Assembly (NCBI GenBank): GCA_026125835.1
Contig: JAHCKJ010000137.1
Span: forward strand, 1-6,142
Length of the DNA stretch: 6,142 nucleotides
From: Sphingopyxis sp.
GTDB lineage: Bacteria > Pseudomonadota > Alphaproteobacteria > Sphingomonadales > Sphingomonadaceae
Direction of reading: 5' to 3'
The notes below the pieces were generated by a model. That model was given only the letters and a program-made list of their open reading frames with translations. It ran no database searches and had not been told where the DNA came from. Positions 5,731 to 6,142 of the stretch are shown here, piece after piece (position 1 is the first letter of the stretch; each line of letters opens with the position of its first letter). The position numbers and the translations under genes are program-made.

Positions 5731-6142
5731 ATGACCACCGATTATTCGCCGCGCCTGTTCGAGCGCGATTCCGATGTCCGCGCGCTGGGCGAGGGGTTGC
5801 TCGCCTGCACCCTGCCGCGCGAGGCGTGGACGCACGAGGCGCATCTCGGCGCCTGTCTCTGGCTGCTCGTCGAGCGCCCCGACATCGACGTCGACGCCGA
5901 GATCGGTACTATCATCCGTCGCTTCAACGAGAGCGCCGGCGGGGTCAACGACGACACCCAGGGCTATCACGACAGCATCACCCGCGCCTATGTCGCGGGG
6001 GTGCGGTGGTTTTTGTCGGAGACGAGCGAGATGGGGCTGACGGGGCGCGTCAACGCGCTGCTCTTGTCGGACGTTGGCCGCCGCGACTGGCCGCTGCGCT
6101 TCTACAGCCGCGAGCTGCTCTTCTCGGTCGCGGCGCGTCGGG
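5731..6142 (+). CDS. uncharacterised conserved protein, N-terminal part (cut by window edge)
   Basis: An open frame from ATG 5731 runs to the window edge without a stop, giving 137 residues. The protein is soluble-looking, with no signal peptide or membrane segment. Notable features are a Trp-Thr-His-Glu-Ala-His segment (WTHEAH, 33-38, with H35 and H38), then RRFNESAGGVNDDTQGYHDSIT (split here as RRFNESAGG at 63-71 and NDDTQGYH at 73-80, with H80), then TRAYVAGVRWF (84-94). I have the impression of a conserved uncharacterised family in proteobacteria with these blocks, but cannot name it. The three histidines and nearby acidic residues could bind a metal, which is inference only. Codon use is GC-rich like its neighbours. 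It lies 48 bases after pckA on the same strand, probably co-transcribed, with its ribosome binding site in a hairpin. Confidence 0.8.
   Translation, partial: MTTDYSPRLFERDSDVRALGEGLLACTLPREAWTHEAHLGACLWLLVERPDIDVDAEIGTIIRRFNESAGGVNDDTQGYHDSITRAYVAGVRWFLSETSEMGLTGRVNALLLSDVGRRDWPLRFYSRELLFSVAARR

Overview
The window is a GC-rich, gene-dense stretch of an alphaproteobacterial chromosome. Gene order, the protein sequences and the short form of HPr kinase fit the Sphingomonadales, with Sphingopyxis or a close relative my best guess from recall rather than a search. It holds five complete genes, one gene cut by the right edge, and possibly the first codons of another at the left edge.

Layout: a leftward block is transcribed in the order chvI (response regulator, 3833 to 3123), chvG (sensor histidine kinase, 3130 to 1526), hprK (short HPr kinase/phosphorylase, 1444 to 998) and rapZ (P-loop nucleotide-binding protein, 1001 to 51). 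chvI and chvG overlap by 8 bases and hprK and rapZ by 4, so the block looks like one translationally coupled operon. In related genomes the next genes are the PTS proteins EIIA (ptsM) and HPr (ptsH), and the left 50 bases are compatible with that. From a 247-base divergent control region (3834 to 4080), pckA (ATP-dependent phosphoenolpyruvate carboxykinase, 4081 to 5682) runs rightward. It is followed after 48 bases by a partial gene for a small uncharacterised protein.

The genes fit together as a regulatory and central-carbon locus. ChvG-ChvI is the alphaproteobacterial envelope and acid-stress two-component system. HprK phosphorylates HPr of the incomplete, regulatory PTS that uses PEP. PckA makes PEP from oxaloacetate in gluconeogenesis. 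RapZ is an RNA-binding adaptor in enterobacteria, but its role in this group is not established. Their association is conserved in alphaproteobacteria, so the genes themselves are ordinary.

The items most worth a second look are non-coding or unassigned: a 14-bp bulged hairpin between pckA and the next gene that buries that gene's Shine-Dalgarno sequence, repeat clusters on both sides of the chvI/pckA control region, and the uncharacterised histidine-containing protein at the right edge. I found no tRNA, rRNA, CRISPR array, insertion sequence or sign of horizontal transfer.
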